Of a stretch of DNA of 64,000 nucleotides, positions 34,818 to 43,294 are shown piece after piece. The translations under genes and the position numbers were made by a program. Origin of the DNA: Bradyrhizobium sp. LHD-71 (GTDB lineage: Bacteria > Pseudomonadota > Alphaproteobacteria > Rhizobiales > Xanthobacteraceae); contig NZ_JAVIFX010000008.1 in the NCBI RefSeq assembly GCF_031157255.1, positions 124,001 through 188,000 of the forward strand, given 5' to 3'. Positions within the stretch are counted from its first letter, which is position 1, and each line of letters begins with the position of its first letter. The notes beneath the pieces are model-generated. The model saw only the letters and a program-made list of their open reading frames with translations, was not told where the DNA came from and searched no databases.

Positions 34818-36080
34818 ATGAGCACGGTCGCGGCAGAAAAAAAGCAAGGCAGCACTTACGGCGTTCTGACCGAGGAGGGCATCGCGCGGCTGAAGCAGCG
34901 CATCGGTGTCCAGTTCAACCGGCCGACGCCGCCGCATAATTACGAGGTCACCTGGGACGGTACGCGTCATTTTGCCTACGGCTATGGCGATGAAAATCCA
35001 TTGTGGTGCGACCGCGAGTACGGCAAGTCGACGCGCTGGGGTGATTTGATCGCACCGCCCAATTTTCTCTACACCATGGGTGAATCGGACGCGCCGCCGC
35101 TTTCGGCGGAGCAGAAGGCGCTTCTGAAGGGCGATCCTCTGATCGGGCTCGGCTCGTATCAGGCGGTTATGGAGTTCGAGTGGTGGCAGCCGTTGCGCGC
35201 GGGTGACCGACTGAGGACACGTTCGGCGCTGATCGGTGTGATCGTGCGCGACAACAGCAAGTTCAGCGGCCGCACCGTGTCAGAGGTAAAGGGTTACATC
35301 TACCGCAATCAGAACGACGAGCTGACGTCGATCCAACGCGGCACCTGGATGCGGGCCGAGCGGCGCGCCTCGGCCGAACGCAAGAAAGAGTACGATCTGC
35401 CAAAGCCCTATACGAAGGAGCAGCTCGAACTGATCGACGCGACTTACGAGGCGGAAACGATCCGCGGGGCGAATCCGCTCTATTTCGAGGATGTGAAGGA
35501 GGGAGAGGCGCTGCCGACCATCGTGCGCGGCCCGATGCGCACCAGCGACCTGATCATCTGGCACATTGGTTGGGGCATGCAGCTCACGCCACCTGGCGCC
35601 TTCCGTCTCTCCTACAAGATCCGCAAGAAGGCGCCCGGCATGTACACGCCGAATCCGCTGGGCGTTCCCGACACCGTACAGCGGCTGCATTGGGAGAAGG
35701 AATGGGCCAATGAGCTTGGGATTCCGATCTCGTACGACTATGGCGGAATGCGGGAGACGTTTCTGACGAACCTTGTCACAAACTGGATGGGTGACGATGG
35801 CTGGCTCTGGAAGCTTTCCTGTCAGCACCGCAAGTTCGTCTACACCGGCGACACTTACTGGATAAAGGGCAAGGTCAAGCGGAAAGAGCAGAAGAACGAC
35901 CGCAACGAGGTTCACATCGATATCTGGGTCGAGAACCAATGGGGCACGATTGTGACGCCGGGCGAAGCCGTGGTTCTGCTGCCGACCCGCAGCAAGTCTG
36001 TTGAGCTGCCGCGTCCGGCTGCGGACGACATCGACGCGATGTACGCCCATGAGGTGGAACGCTACGCGCAGGCGCGGTGA
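34818..36080 (+). CDS. MaoC/FAS1-like double-hotdog dehydratase family protein
   Basis: A 420-residue protein with two hotdog-like halves. The first has HNYEVTWDGTRHFAYGYGDENPLWCD and GDLIAPPNFLYTMGES (residues about 39-90), where fungal-type and MaoC dehydratases carry the catalytic Asp/His. The second half begins around EDVKEGEALPTIVRGPMRTSDLIIWHIG and includes VTNWMGDDGWL. Such proteins hydrate enoyl-CoAs or dehydrate hydroxyacyl-CoAs. TTGGAGGAAAG precedes the ATG. It lies between the CoA ligase and a crotonase gene. Confidence 0.85.
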   Translation: MSTVAAEKKQGSTYGVLTEEGIARLKQRIGVQFNRPTPPHNYEVTWDGTRHFAYGYGDENPLWCDREYGKSTRWGDLIAPPNFLYTMGESDAPPLSAEQKALLKGDPLIGLGSYQAVMEFEWWQPLRAGDRLRTRSALIGVIVRDNSKFSGRTVSEVKGYIYRNQNDELTSIQRGTWMRAERRASAERKKEYDLPKPYTKEQLELIDATYEAETIRGANPLYFEDVKEGEALPTIVRGPMRTSDLIIWHIGWGMQLTPPGAFRLSYKIRKKAPGMYTPNPLGVPDTVQRLHWEKEWANELGIPISYDYGGMRETFLTNLVTNWMGDDGWLWKLSCQHRKFVYTGDTYWIKGKVKRKEQKNDRNEVHIDIWVENQWGTIVTPGEAVVLLPTRSKSVELPRPAADDIDAMYAHEVERYAQAR

Positions 36081-36094
36081 CGAGGGTCGAAGCC

Positions 36095-36862
36095 ATGAGT
36101 GGGACCTTCGAGATGATCCGCTACGAGGAGCACGGCAGTGTTGCGGTTATCACCTATGACCGGCAGGAGCGCCGGAACGCCTGGAGCGTCCCGATGTATC
36201 GCGAGACGGTGCAGGCGGTCGAGCGGGCGAATGCCAACGACACGATAGGCGCCATCGTCATCACAAACGCTGGCCCGGTGTTCTGCGCGGGACGCGACAT
36301 GAAGATGCCGCCGGAGCCGCGCGATCCCGTCACCGGACGTATTGTCAACGTCGCTACGCTATCAATGGCGCAGGACGACAGCTGGCTGCACCTGATATCG
36401 CGCTCGAAGCCTGTGATTGCGGCTGTGCAGGGCGCCGCCGTCGGTCTCGGCGTCACACAAATTCTCTGCGCTGACATCCGCGTTGGCTCGCGGTCGTCGA
36501 CCTATTCCTTTCCGTTCGTCTCGCTGGGGCTGATGCCGGAGCTCGGTGCGACTGCGCTTCTGCCGCGCTTGGTCGGACACGGCCGGGCGGTCGATCTCTG
36601 TCTCAGCGCCGCAAAGATCGACGCCGAAGAGGCGTTGCGCATCGGCCTGATCACGCGCGCGTTCGCCGATGACAGCTTTCTCGATGACGTCATGCGGTTC
36701 GCCTCGCAGATCGCAGCCTATCCGCCGCTGCAACTCCGACTGACCAAGCAGATGTTCGAGTCCAACGCGACGGTCTCCGACAAGAACGCGCTACTGCGAA
36801 CGGAGGCCGATGCATTCGTGACGATGCTTCGAGCGCAGAAGAAAGCGGCGGCGGTGGAATGA
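36095..36862 (+). CDS. Enoyl-CoA hydratase/isomerase (crotonase) family protein
   Basis: A 255-residue crotonase. The oxyanion motif FCAGRDM is at 63-69 and the second loop GAAVGLGVTQILCAD at 113-127. As in the other crotonase of this window, the first catalytic Glu position is not Glu (Thr here), while the Glu in LMPELG (149) is present. The ATG at 36095 follows GAGGG at 8 bases; a GTG at 36077 overlapping the previous stop is possible. It probably catalyses hydration, isomerisation or ring cleavage of a CoA thioester in this operon. Confidence 0.9.
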   Translation: MSGTFEMIRYEEHGSVAVITYDRQERRNAWSVPMYRETVQAVERANANDTIGAIVITNAGPVFCAGRDMKMPPEPRDPVTGRIVNVATLSMAQDDSWLHLISRSKPVIAAVQGAAVGLGVTQILCADIRVGSRSSTYSFPFVSLGLMPELGATALLPRLVGHGRAVDLCLSAAKIDAEEALRIGLITRAFADDSFLDDVMRFASQIAAYPPLQLRLTKQMFESNATVSDKNALLRTEADAFVTMLRAQKKAAAVE

Positions 36863-36901
36863 GCACATCAATGGCTTTCGACAGGTAGAGTGAGACAGCA
36901 A

Positions 36902-38083
36902 ATGGATCTGGCCTATTCGAGAGACTACGAGATCTTTCGGTCGGAGGTGCGTGCGTTCTTGCGGCAATATTGGGCTGGCCCAAATCGCGATCGCGCAAAA
37001 CGCGCGGAGGAGGCGCGCGTCTTTCGCGAGGCGGCGATCGAGGCCGGATACCTCTATCGCAGCGTGCCGAAGATCTATGGCGGCTCGGAGCAAGTGGTCG
37101 ACATCCTGAAAGGACAGATCATCCGTGAGGAGTTCGAGCGCGTGCGCGCGCCGCGCGAGGTCGATGGCGTCGGCGTTACGCTGCTGCTTCCGACCTTGCT
37201 GGAGCATGGGACGGCCGAACAGAAGGCGTGCTTCATTCCGCGCACCGTCACTGGCGAATTCGTCTGGGCGCAAGGCTACAGTGAGCCGTCGGCGGGCAGC
37301 GATCTTGCTTCGTTGCGCACCCGCGCGGAGTTAAAGGACGGCCGCTGGACCATCAACGGCCAGAAGATCTGGAGCTCGGGCGCGCATCTCGCCCGCTACA
37401 TGTTCATGCTTGCGAGGACCGAGACGGCGGCGGCAAAACACGCCGGCATTTCCTATCTGTTGGTCGACCTCAAGCAGCCGGGTATCGACGTACGGCCGCT
37501 CAAGCAGATGACCGGCGGGGCCGAATTCTGCGAGGTGTTCTTCAACGATGCATGGACGCCGGCAGATTGGATCGTCGGTGAGCGCGCCAAGGGTTGGCGC
37601 GTGTCGCGCTCGACGTTAAAGCATGAGCGGAACTTTATCGGTGGCGTGGATCGGATCGCCAAGCCGTTCGAACGTCTCGTTGGACTCGCGAAACAGGCGC
37701 GGCTCGGCGACGCGCCGGCGATCGAGGACGCCGAGATCAGGCAGCGGCTGGCGAGGATCGCCGGCTCGGTCGCCGCTCTGACCTATTCGAGTTACCGGCA
37801 GACGTCGCTGGCGGCGCGTGGCGAAGATCCCGGGCTGATCCAGCTCCTGTTCAAGCTGTACGGAAGCAATGTCGGGCACGAGATCGCCCAGTGTGCACGC
37901 GAGCTGATGGGCGACAGCTTCCTCCTGGCGCCGATCGCGGACGGCGCGCGCAGTGACGGCATCGAGAAATGGAATCAGCAGTTCATGGGCTCAATCGCGG
38001 TCGCGATCGCAGGCGGCGCGTCGAATATCCAGCGCAACATCATCGCTGAACGCGGACTGGGCCTGCCGCGTTCGGTCAATTGA
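36902..38083 (+). CDS. Acyl-CoA dehydrogenase, large subunit-like
   Basis: A 393-residue acyl-CoA dehydrogenase with WAQGYSEPSAGSDLASLRTRA (FAD/substrate loop, about residues 120-140), the GQKIWSSGAH flavin motif, and the tail IIAERGLGLPRS. A second, shorter dehydrogenase follows 9 bases later. Such tandem pairs often form heteromeric enzymes acting on bulky substrates such as steroid side chains or alicyclic acids. The ATG at 36902 is preferred over a GTG at 36890. Confidence 0.92.
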   Translation: MDLAYSRDYEIFRSEVRAFLRQYWAGPNRDRAKRAEEARVFREAAIEAGYLYRSVPKIYGGSEQVVDILKGQIIREEFERVRAPREVDGVGVTLLLPTLLEHGTAEQKACFIPRTVTGEFVWAQGYSEPSAGSDLASLRTRAELKDGRWTINGQKIWSSGAHLARYMFMLARTETAAAKHAGISYLLVDLKQPGIDVRPLKQMTGGAEFCEVFFNDAWTPADWIVGERAKGWRVSRSTLKHERNFIGGVDRIAKPFERLVGLAKQARLGDAPAIEDAEIRQRLARIAGSVAALTYSSYRQTSLAARGEDPGLIQLLFKLYGSNVGHEIAQCARELMGDSFLLAPIADGARSDGIEKWNQQFMGSIAVAIAGGASNIQRNIIAERGLGLPRSVN

Positions 38084-38092
38084 GGAGACAGG

Positions 38093-39166
38093 ATGAATTT
38101 TGCGTTGAGCGAGCAGCAGCAGATGCTGCAGTCGACGGTGGCGGCTGCACTGGCAGCCGGCTTTCCGCCGCAGCGATTGCATTCGCTCATTAACCGGCGC
38201 GCCGACGACGGCGCGCATACGGAATTCGACGGGCTCGAACTGTGGGGGCTGCCGATCGATCCCAAGTATGGCGGCGCAGGTCTCGAGATGATCGACGCGG
38301 CGCTGGTCGCGGAATGTGTCGGCTTTGCCGCGGCCGCCGTGCCGATCGTCAACCACTGGCTGGTAGCGTTTGCGCTTTCACATGCATCCGACCGGGATAT
38401 CGCGGCGAAATGGCTGCCGCAACTCGCCACCGGTAAGCTCAGAGGTACTGTGGCACTTGCCGAGGGTGAAAGCCGTTGGTTGCCGGACGACTGGACACTG
38501 CGCGGCGACGGCGGAACGCTCAACGGCGAAAAATGGTTCGTGGGCGACGTCGCGCCGAACGGGTTGATCGTGGTGGGGCTCGCCGGAGGCGAACTTGGCC
38601 TCGTCCTTCCCGACGCGTCCGGCATCGGCACAAAAGTGTTGGACGGTGTCGACCGGACGCGGTCGATGGCGCGGCTTCGCTTCACAGCCACGCCGTTCGT
38701 TCCGCTCGGCTGCGTGGCGGATGGCGCCGTGCGTCTGGTCGATGCCGCGTTGATCCTGACGGCCGCGGATGCCTTCGGCGGCGCGCGGCGGCTGCTGGAG
38801 ATGACCACGGCGTATCTTGGCCAGCGCGAACAGTTCGGCATGCGGCTCGTCCAGTTTCAGGCGATCAAGCATCAGCTTGCCAATATCGCGCTCGAAGTCG
38901 AGCCATGTCGCGCGCTCTACTGGTATGCCGCACATGCCTTCGACCATCGTCGCGACGAATGCTCCGCCAGCGCCGCACTGGCGAAAGCGCACATATGCGA
39001 TCGCTTCCTGCAGATGTCACGCGATTGCATCGAGCTGCACGGTGGCATCGGCTTCACCTGGGATTATGACGCTCAGATCTGGCTCAAGCGTGCGATGTTC
39101 GACGCGACAATCTACGGCTCGGCGAGGCGGCATCGAGAACGCTATGCGAGGCTGGTCGGCTGGTAG
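38093..39166 (+). CDS. Acyl-CoA dehydrogenase, small subunit-like
   Basis: A 357-residue member of the same family with a shorter middle domain. MNFALSEQQQMLQSTV is the usual N-terminus, YLGQREQFGMRLVQFQAIKHQLANIA marks the C-terminal helical domain, and QMSRDCIELHGGIGFTWDYDAQIWLKRA its end. It lacks the SEP-type loop of the upstream partner, as is typical of the second chain in heteromeric FadE pairs. GAGGAGACAGG stands before the ATG. The two chains probably form one enzyme. Confidence 0.9.
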   Translation: MNFALSEQQQMLQSTVAAALAAGFPPQRLHSLINRRADDGAHTEFDGLELWGLPIDPKYGGAGLEMIDAALVAECVGFAAAAVPIVNHWLVAFALSHASDRDIAAKWLPQLATGKLRGTVALAEGESRWLPDDWTLRGDGGTLNGEKWFVGDVAPNGLIVVGLAGGELGLVLPDASGIGTKVLDGVDRTRSMARLRFTATPFVPLGCVADGAVRLVDAALILTAADAFGGARRLLEMTTAYLGQREQFGMRLVQFQAIKHQLANIALEVEPCRALYWYAAHAFDHRRDECSASAALAKAHICDRFLQMSRDCIELHGGIGFTWDYDAQIWLKRAMFDATIYGSARRHRERYARLVGW

Positions 39167-39206
39167 CGCGTATCCGGCTACGCGAAAAGAAAAGGGGAGG
39201 TGCTTC

Positions 39207-40184
39207 ATGTCGGCTGCAAGGACATTGATGTTCGTTGCGGAGGTTGTGGCTGCCTCCTGCATGCTGCCGACGCACGGGGTGACGCAAGAGTGGCCGGCGC
39301 GGCCGATCACGCTGATCGTTCCATATACGGCCGGTGGCGCGACGGATTTGTACAGCCGGGCGCTCGCCGACTTCATGAATCGCAAGTACAGCTACACAGT
39401 CGTGGTCGATAACCGGCCGGGTGCCGGCGGCTTTCTGGGTGTGAACGCGGTGCAGACGTCGCAACCGAACGGCTACACTTTTGGCTATTTCTCCTCGTCG
39501 ACGATGATTGGCTACAAGTTTCTGGGAAAGGATCTCGTGATCGGTCGCGACGTCGAAGCCGTTGCGCAGTTCCAGTCGACGGCGACGATCTCCGTCGTCA
39601 ATCCGAAGGTCGTTCCGGTCAAGTCGCTCGGCGAGCTCGTTGCCTATCTAAAAACCAACCTCGGCACGAACTACGCGACGATCGGCGTCGGAAGTCTCAA
39701 CCACATGACGATGAGCGCCTTCGCGAGGAAAGCGGGCCTCGACGTCACGCACATTCCCTACAAGGGTGGCGCGCCGGCAAGCGCCGCATTGATCGCGGGC
39801 GATGTCGGCATCGGCATCGGCATGGATCCGCCGTCCGTGCTGAGCCACATCGAGGCTGGTCGGCTGGTCCCGCTCGCCTCGTCAGGCGAGCAGCGGTTGC
39901 GGCGGTTGCCGGACCTGCCGACGGTTTATGAGGCAGGCTTCCCCGATCTTGGCGGCACGACGTTCGGCGGAATCATCGCTCCGAAAAACACACCGGCGGA
40001 GATCCTCAGTCGCTTCACCCGGATCATCGATGAAGCAAGCAAGGATCCGGCCTTCGTCGAAAGACTGCAGATGGGCGGCTCGGAGGTGAGCTTCGCCGAT
40101 GCGAAAACCTTTCAGGATGCGCTGAATTCCGAATCCGAACGGCTCGGCAGGATCATTGTCGAGAATAACATCAAACCCGAGTGA
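39207..40184 (+). CDS. Bug/TctC-type tripartite tricarboxylate transporter substrate-binding protein
   Basis: A 325-residue binding protein. The mature part begins after a short hydrophobic leader (LMFVAEVVAASCML) with EWPARPITLIVPYTAGGATDLYSRA; NRPGAGGFLG and HIPYKGGAPA follow. Starting at 39207 puts GGGGAGG 6 bases before the ATG, and the frame upstream runs over the acyl-CoA dehydrogenase gene and is not real. It ends the CoA-ligase cluster and suggests that the acid processed by these enzymes is taken up by a tripartite carrier. No tctAB gene is adjacent, so it may share the TctAB pair at 13203-15177 or one elsewhere. Confidence 0.9.
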   Translation: MSAARTLMFVAEVVAASCMLPTHGVTQEWPARPITLIVPYTAGGATDLYSRALADFMNRKYSYTVVVDNRPGAGGFLGVNAVQTSQPNGYTFGYFSSSTMIGYKFLGKDLVIGRDVEAVAQFQSTATISVVNPKVVPVKSLGELVAYLKTNLGTNYATIGVGSLNHMTMSAFARKAGLDVTHIPYKGGAPASAALIAGDVGIGIGMDPPSVLSHIEAGRLVPLASSGEQRLRRLPDLPTVYEAGFPDLGGTTFGGIIAPKNTPAEILSRFTRIIDEASKDPAFVERLQMGGSEVSFADAKTFQDALNSESERLGRIIVENNIKPE

Positions 40185-40228
40185 AGCTGCTCGTTACGCC
40201 TCGCTTCGAGCGACGTCGGTTCGGCATC

Positions 40229-41089
40229 TCAATCCGATGCGATCTCCATTGCGGCGCTGGCGCGACGCAGCACCGGATCGAATGGATTGATCTGCGCAGA
40301 AATTGCCGAAACTGCGGCCTTCAGCAGGTGAGCGATGATGCTGCTGCGTTCGGGCGTCAGATGGTCCACGGGGCTGCCGATGCTGAGCGCAGCGACCGCG
40401 CGTCCTTCGCGATCCAGGATTGGCACGCCAATGCCGGTCATGCCGGGGAAGACGCCTGACGGCCTGTCGCAATGGCCCTGCTGCGCCACGCGGGCAAGCT
40501 GGGCGCGGAGCGTTGCTTCATCGGTGCCGTTAACCTCGCGCAAGCGCGGCAAGTTGTGGCGGATGACCTCGTCCTGCTCGTCCTGTGGCAGGAAGGCGAG
40601 GATCGCCATCGCGCCTTGACCCATGCCAAGCGGTACACGCCCGCCGATGTCGCCGGTGAACGAGCGGATCGGCAGGCGCCCCGTGCTGCGATCAATGCAC
40701 ACCGCTTCATAGCCGTCCCGTACAAGCAGGAAGTGCGTTTCGCCGAGTGATTCAGTCAAGCGCAACAGCACCGGCCGGCAGATCTGGCGCAGTCCCAAGC
40801 GATTGCCCGCGCGCGCGGCGAGCTCGAACAGGCTGAGGGCCAGCGTATAGCGTTTGCTGCGAGCATCGAAGTCGACCAGCTTTTCCTCGACCAGGCTGCG
40901 GAGCACGCGATGCACGCTCGGACGCGGTAGCCCGATTGCCTGGGCCAGCTCAGTCAGGCGCATGCCCGCAACGCCGCTCTGCGCGAGAATGCGCAACAGA
41001 CCTGCCGCGCGATGCAGGACACCGGCGGTCTCGGGCAGGTCGCGCACGTTGCCTGTTCGACCGTTCCTCTTGTCCATTTTTTGAGCCAT
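40229..41089 (-). CDS. IclR family transcriptional regulator
   Basis: A 286-residue regulator with an N-terminal winged helix (LAQAIGLPRPSVHRVLRSLVEEKLV) and the C-terminal IclR effector domain (FTGDIGGRVPLGMGQGAMAIL, and near the end GIGVPILDREGRAVAALSI). IclR proteins bind small carboxylates and act as activators or repressors of adjacent catabolic operons. The ATG at 41089 has GGGGAG about 9 bases upstream. It diverges from the HyuA operon over 135 bases, in which I see only a weak AATG-CAA-CATT dyad as a possible site. Confidence 0.9.
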   Translation of the reverse strand: MAQKMDKRNGRTGNVRDLPETAGVLHRAAGLLRILAQSGVAGMRLTELAQAIGLPRPSVHRVLRSLVEEKLVDFDARSKRYTLALSLFELAARAGNRLGLRQICRPVLLRLTESLGETHFLLVRDGYEAVCIDRSTGRLPIRSFTGDIGGRVPLGMGQGAMAILAFLPQDEQDEVIRHNLPRLREVNGTDEATLRAQLARVAQQGHCDRPSGVFPGMTGIGVPILDREGRAVAALSIGSPVDHLTPERSSIIAHLLKAAVSAISAQINPFDPVLRRASAAMEIASD

Positions 41090-41224
41090 GGAGAGCGCAC
41101 TCCCCGACGAAGTTATCGCTATACGAAAAGAATGCAACATTGTGCTCGGTGAGAGAAATTTCGTCTTGCGCAGGCTATTGGCTGATTAAACAATGCCGAC
41201 AGCGATCCTCTGGAGCGGTGCGGC

Positions 41225-43294
41225 ATGGGGCGTTGGCGCGTCGGCGTAGACTCGGGTGGGACATTTACCGACGTCTGTCTCTTCGATGAAGAAGAAGGGC
41301 GGATGGAGGTTTGGAAAGTCTCCTCCACGCCGGACGATCCGTCCCGCGGCATCGCGCAAGGCGTCGAAGAAGGCATGCGGCGCGTTGCTCCCGGTGCAGT
41401 GCAACCTGGCGCGACGGTAACGTATTTCGGTCACGGCACGACGGTCGCGACGAATGCGCTGATCCAGCATCGCGGCGTCCGCACAGGGCTGGTCACGACG
41501 GACGGCTTTCGCGATCTGCTGGAGATCGGCCGGCAGAAGCGTCCGGATCTCTACGATATGCAGGCAGACAAGCCGCCGACGCTGGTTCCGCGGGATCTCC
41601 GCATAGAGGTGCCAGAGCGGGTGCGGCACGACGGAAAGATCGACCTGCCGCTGGATGAGAAGCGCATGCGCGCAGCAGCAAAAGCGCTGAAGGCAGCCGG
41701 GGTCGAAGCAGTTACGGTCTCCTTCCTGTACGGTTTCATCCGGCCGGAGCACGAGATGCGCGCCGTTGAAATCCTGCGCGAGGAAATGCCGGGCGTCTTC
41801 ATCAGCGCAGGACACGAGATCGCGCCGGAATTCCGGGAGTTCGAGCGCCTCTCTACGGTGGTGCTGAACGCCTATCTCGGCCCGGTCATGCGCAACTACA
41901 TCGAGCGCCTGACGCCTCGCCTGCGTGAACTCGGAATGGAAGCGACACCACACCTGACCCAGTCGAACGGTGGCGTCATCGGTTTCGGCACTGCGGCGAA
42001 GATGCCGGTGCGTGCGGTCCTTTCCGGGCCGTCCACCGGTGTCGTAGGCGCGCAGGCGATCGGAACGCTGGCGGGCTTTACGGATCTCATCACGTTCGAC
42101 ATGGGCGGCACGTCGACCGATGTGGCGTTGCTGAACGACGGGACATGCAAGCTGGCCTCGGAGGCGACCGTGCACGGCTATCCCATCAAGGCGCCGATGC
42201 TCGACATCCACACAGTCGGCGCCGGCGGCGGCTCGATTGCCTATATCGATGCGGGAGGCCTCCTGAAAGTCGGGCCGCGAAGCTGCGGCGCCGATCCGGG
42301 GCCGGTCTGCTATGGACGCGGCAACAAGGAGCCGGCGACAACCGACGCCAATGTCGTTTTGCAGACCCTCAATCCGGAATACCTGCTCGCGGGTCGCATG
42401 AAGGTTGATCAGGGACTGGCCAAGCAGGCGATCGGCAGGCTTGCCCAACGTCTCGGGCTGGGCCTGATGGAAACGGCGCAGGGGATCATCTCGGTCGTCA
42501 CAGCAAATATGGCGCGAGCCATTCGCGTGATCTCGGTTCAGCGCGGCTACGACCCGCGCGATTACACCATGCTGGCCTTCGGCGGCGCCGGGCCGCTGCA
42601 CGCGGCGCGGCTCGCACTCGAGCTCGACATGAAGCGCGTACTGATACCGCGCAATCCAGGCATCCTGTGCGCCATGGGCCTGCTGCTGACAGACCTGCGT
42701 GCGGATTTTGCCGCGACCAAGCTGCTGCCGGCGACAAATGCGTCGGTAGACGATGTCGTTTCGGCCTTCAAAGGGCTCACCGAACGCGCGGGCGAATGGT
42801 TCGTGCACGAGAAGGTTGCACCGGCAGACAGGCGTCTCAGTCGTACGGCGGACATGCGCTATGCCGGTCAGAACTACGAGCTGGCCGTGCCGCTGCCGGA
42901 AGGGCCAGTGACAGCGGTGACGATCGCTGCGCTCGCAGACGGCTTCGCCGAAGCGCACCGGCAGCGCTACGGTTTCGTCGCGGAGGGCGAGCCAGTGCAG
43001 ATCGTGACGCTGCGTCTGGAGGCCGCGGGCCGTGTGCGCAAGGCGGAGTTGCAGGCCTTTGACGATGCGGGCAAGGATGCAAGTCGCGCCGTCGTCGGCA
43101 TGCGTGACGTCTGGTTCCCCGAGGCCGGCGGCTTCGTGCCTACGCCGATCTACGGCCGTGACGAACTGCTCGCCGGCAACGCCTTTACCGGGCCTGCTAT
43201 TGTCGAGCAGATGGACACCACGACTGTCGTGCTGCCGGGAATGCATGCGCGGGTGGATGCCTATTTGAACCTCGTTCTCGAGGTGGCGCCATGA
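41225..43294 (+). CDS. hyuA: Hydantoinase/oxoprolinase family, subunit A
   Basis: A 689-residue HyuA-type protein. The ASKHA nucleotide-binding opening WRVGVDSGGTFTDVC (residues 4-18) is clear, then FGHGTTVATNALIQ near 62-75, the second phosphate motif TFDMGGTSTDVAL (about 280), and the GAGGGS and GADPGPVCYG stretches. With subunit B it forms ATP-dependent enzymes that open cyclic amides (hydantoins, 5-oxoproline) or carboxylate ketones such as acetone and acetophenone. Its stop overlaps the hyuB start by 4 bases. The long opposite-strand open frame is a shadow. Confidence 0.93.
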   Translation: MGRWRVGVDSGGTFTDVCLFDEEEGRMEVWKVSSTPDDPSRGIAQGVEEGMRRVAPGAVQPGATVTYFGHGTTVATNALIQHRGVRTGLVTTDGFRDLLEIGRQKRPDLYDMQADKPPTLVPRDLRIEVPERVRHDGKIDLPLDEKRMRAAAKALKAAGVEAVTVSFLYGFIRPEHEMRAVEILREEMPGVFISAGHEIAPEFREFERLSTVVLNAYLGPVMRNYIERLTPRLRELGMEATPHLTQSNGGVIGFGTAAKMPVRAVLSGPSTGVVGAQAIGTLAGFTDLITFDMGGTSTDVALLNDGTCKLASEATVHGYPIKAPMLDIHTVGAGGGSIAYIDAGGLLKVGPRSCGADPGPVCYGRGNKEPATTDANVVLQTLNPEYLLAGRMKVDQGLAKQAIGRLAQRLGLGLMETAQGIISVVTANMARAIRVISVQRGYDPRDYTMLAFGGAGPLHAARLALELDMKRVLIPRNPGILCAMGLLLTDLRADFAATKLLPATNASVDDVVSAFKGLTERAGEWFVHEKVAPADRRLSRTADMRYAGQNYELAVPLPEGPVTAVTIAALADGFAEAHRQRYGFVAEGEPVQIVTLRLEAAGRVRKAELQAFDDAGKDASRAVVGMRDVWFPEAGGFVPTPIYGRDELLAGNAFTGPAIVEQMDTTTVVLPGMHARVDAYLNLVLEVAP

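Noticed and set aside
40185-40228. Small hairpin CGCT-TCG-AGCG between the convergent TctC and IclR genes
   Set aside because: Four-base stem without a T-run; too weak to call a terminator.
41090-41224. IclR operator AATG-CAA-CATT in the IclR/hyuA divergent region
   Set aside because: Arms of only four bases; mentioned in the gene entry but not supported as a feature.
41186-43246. 686-residue open frame opposite hyuA
   Set aside because: It is the GC-rich antisense shadow of a clear HyuA gene. Its translation is rich in Arg, His and Gln with no family motif.
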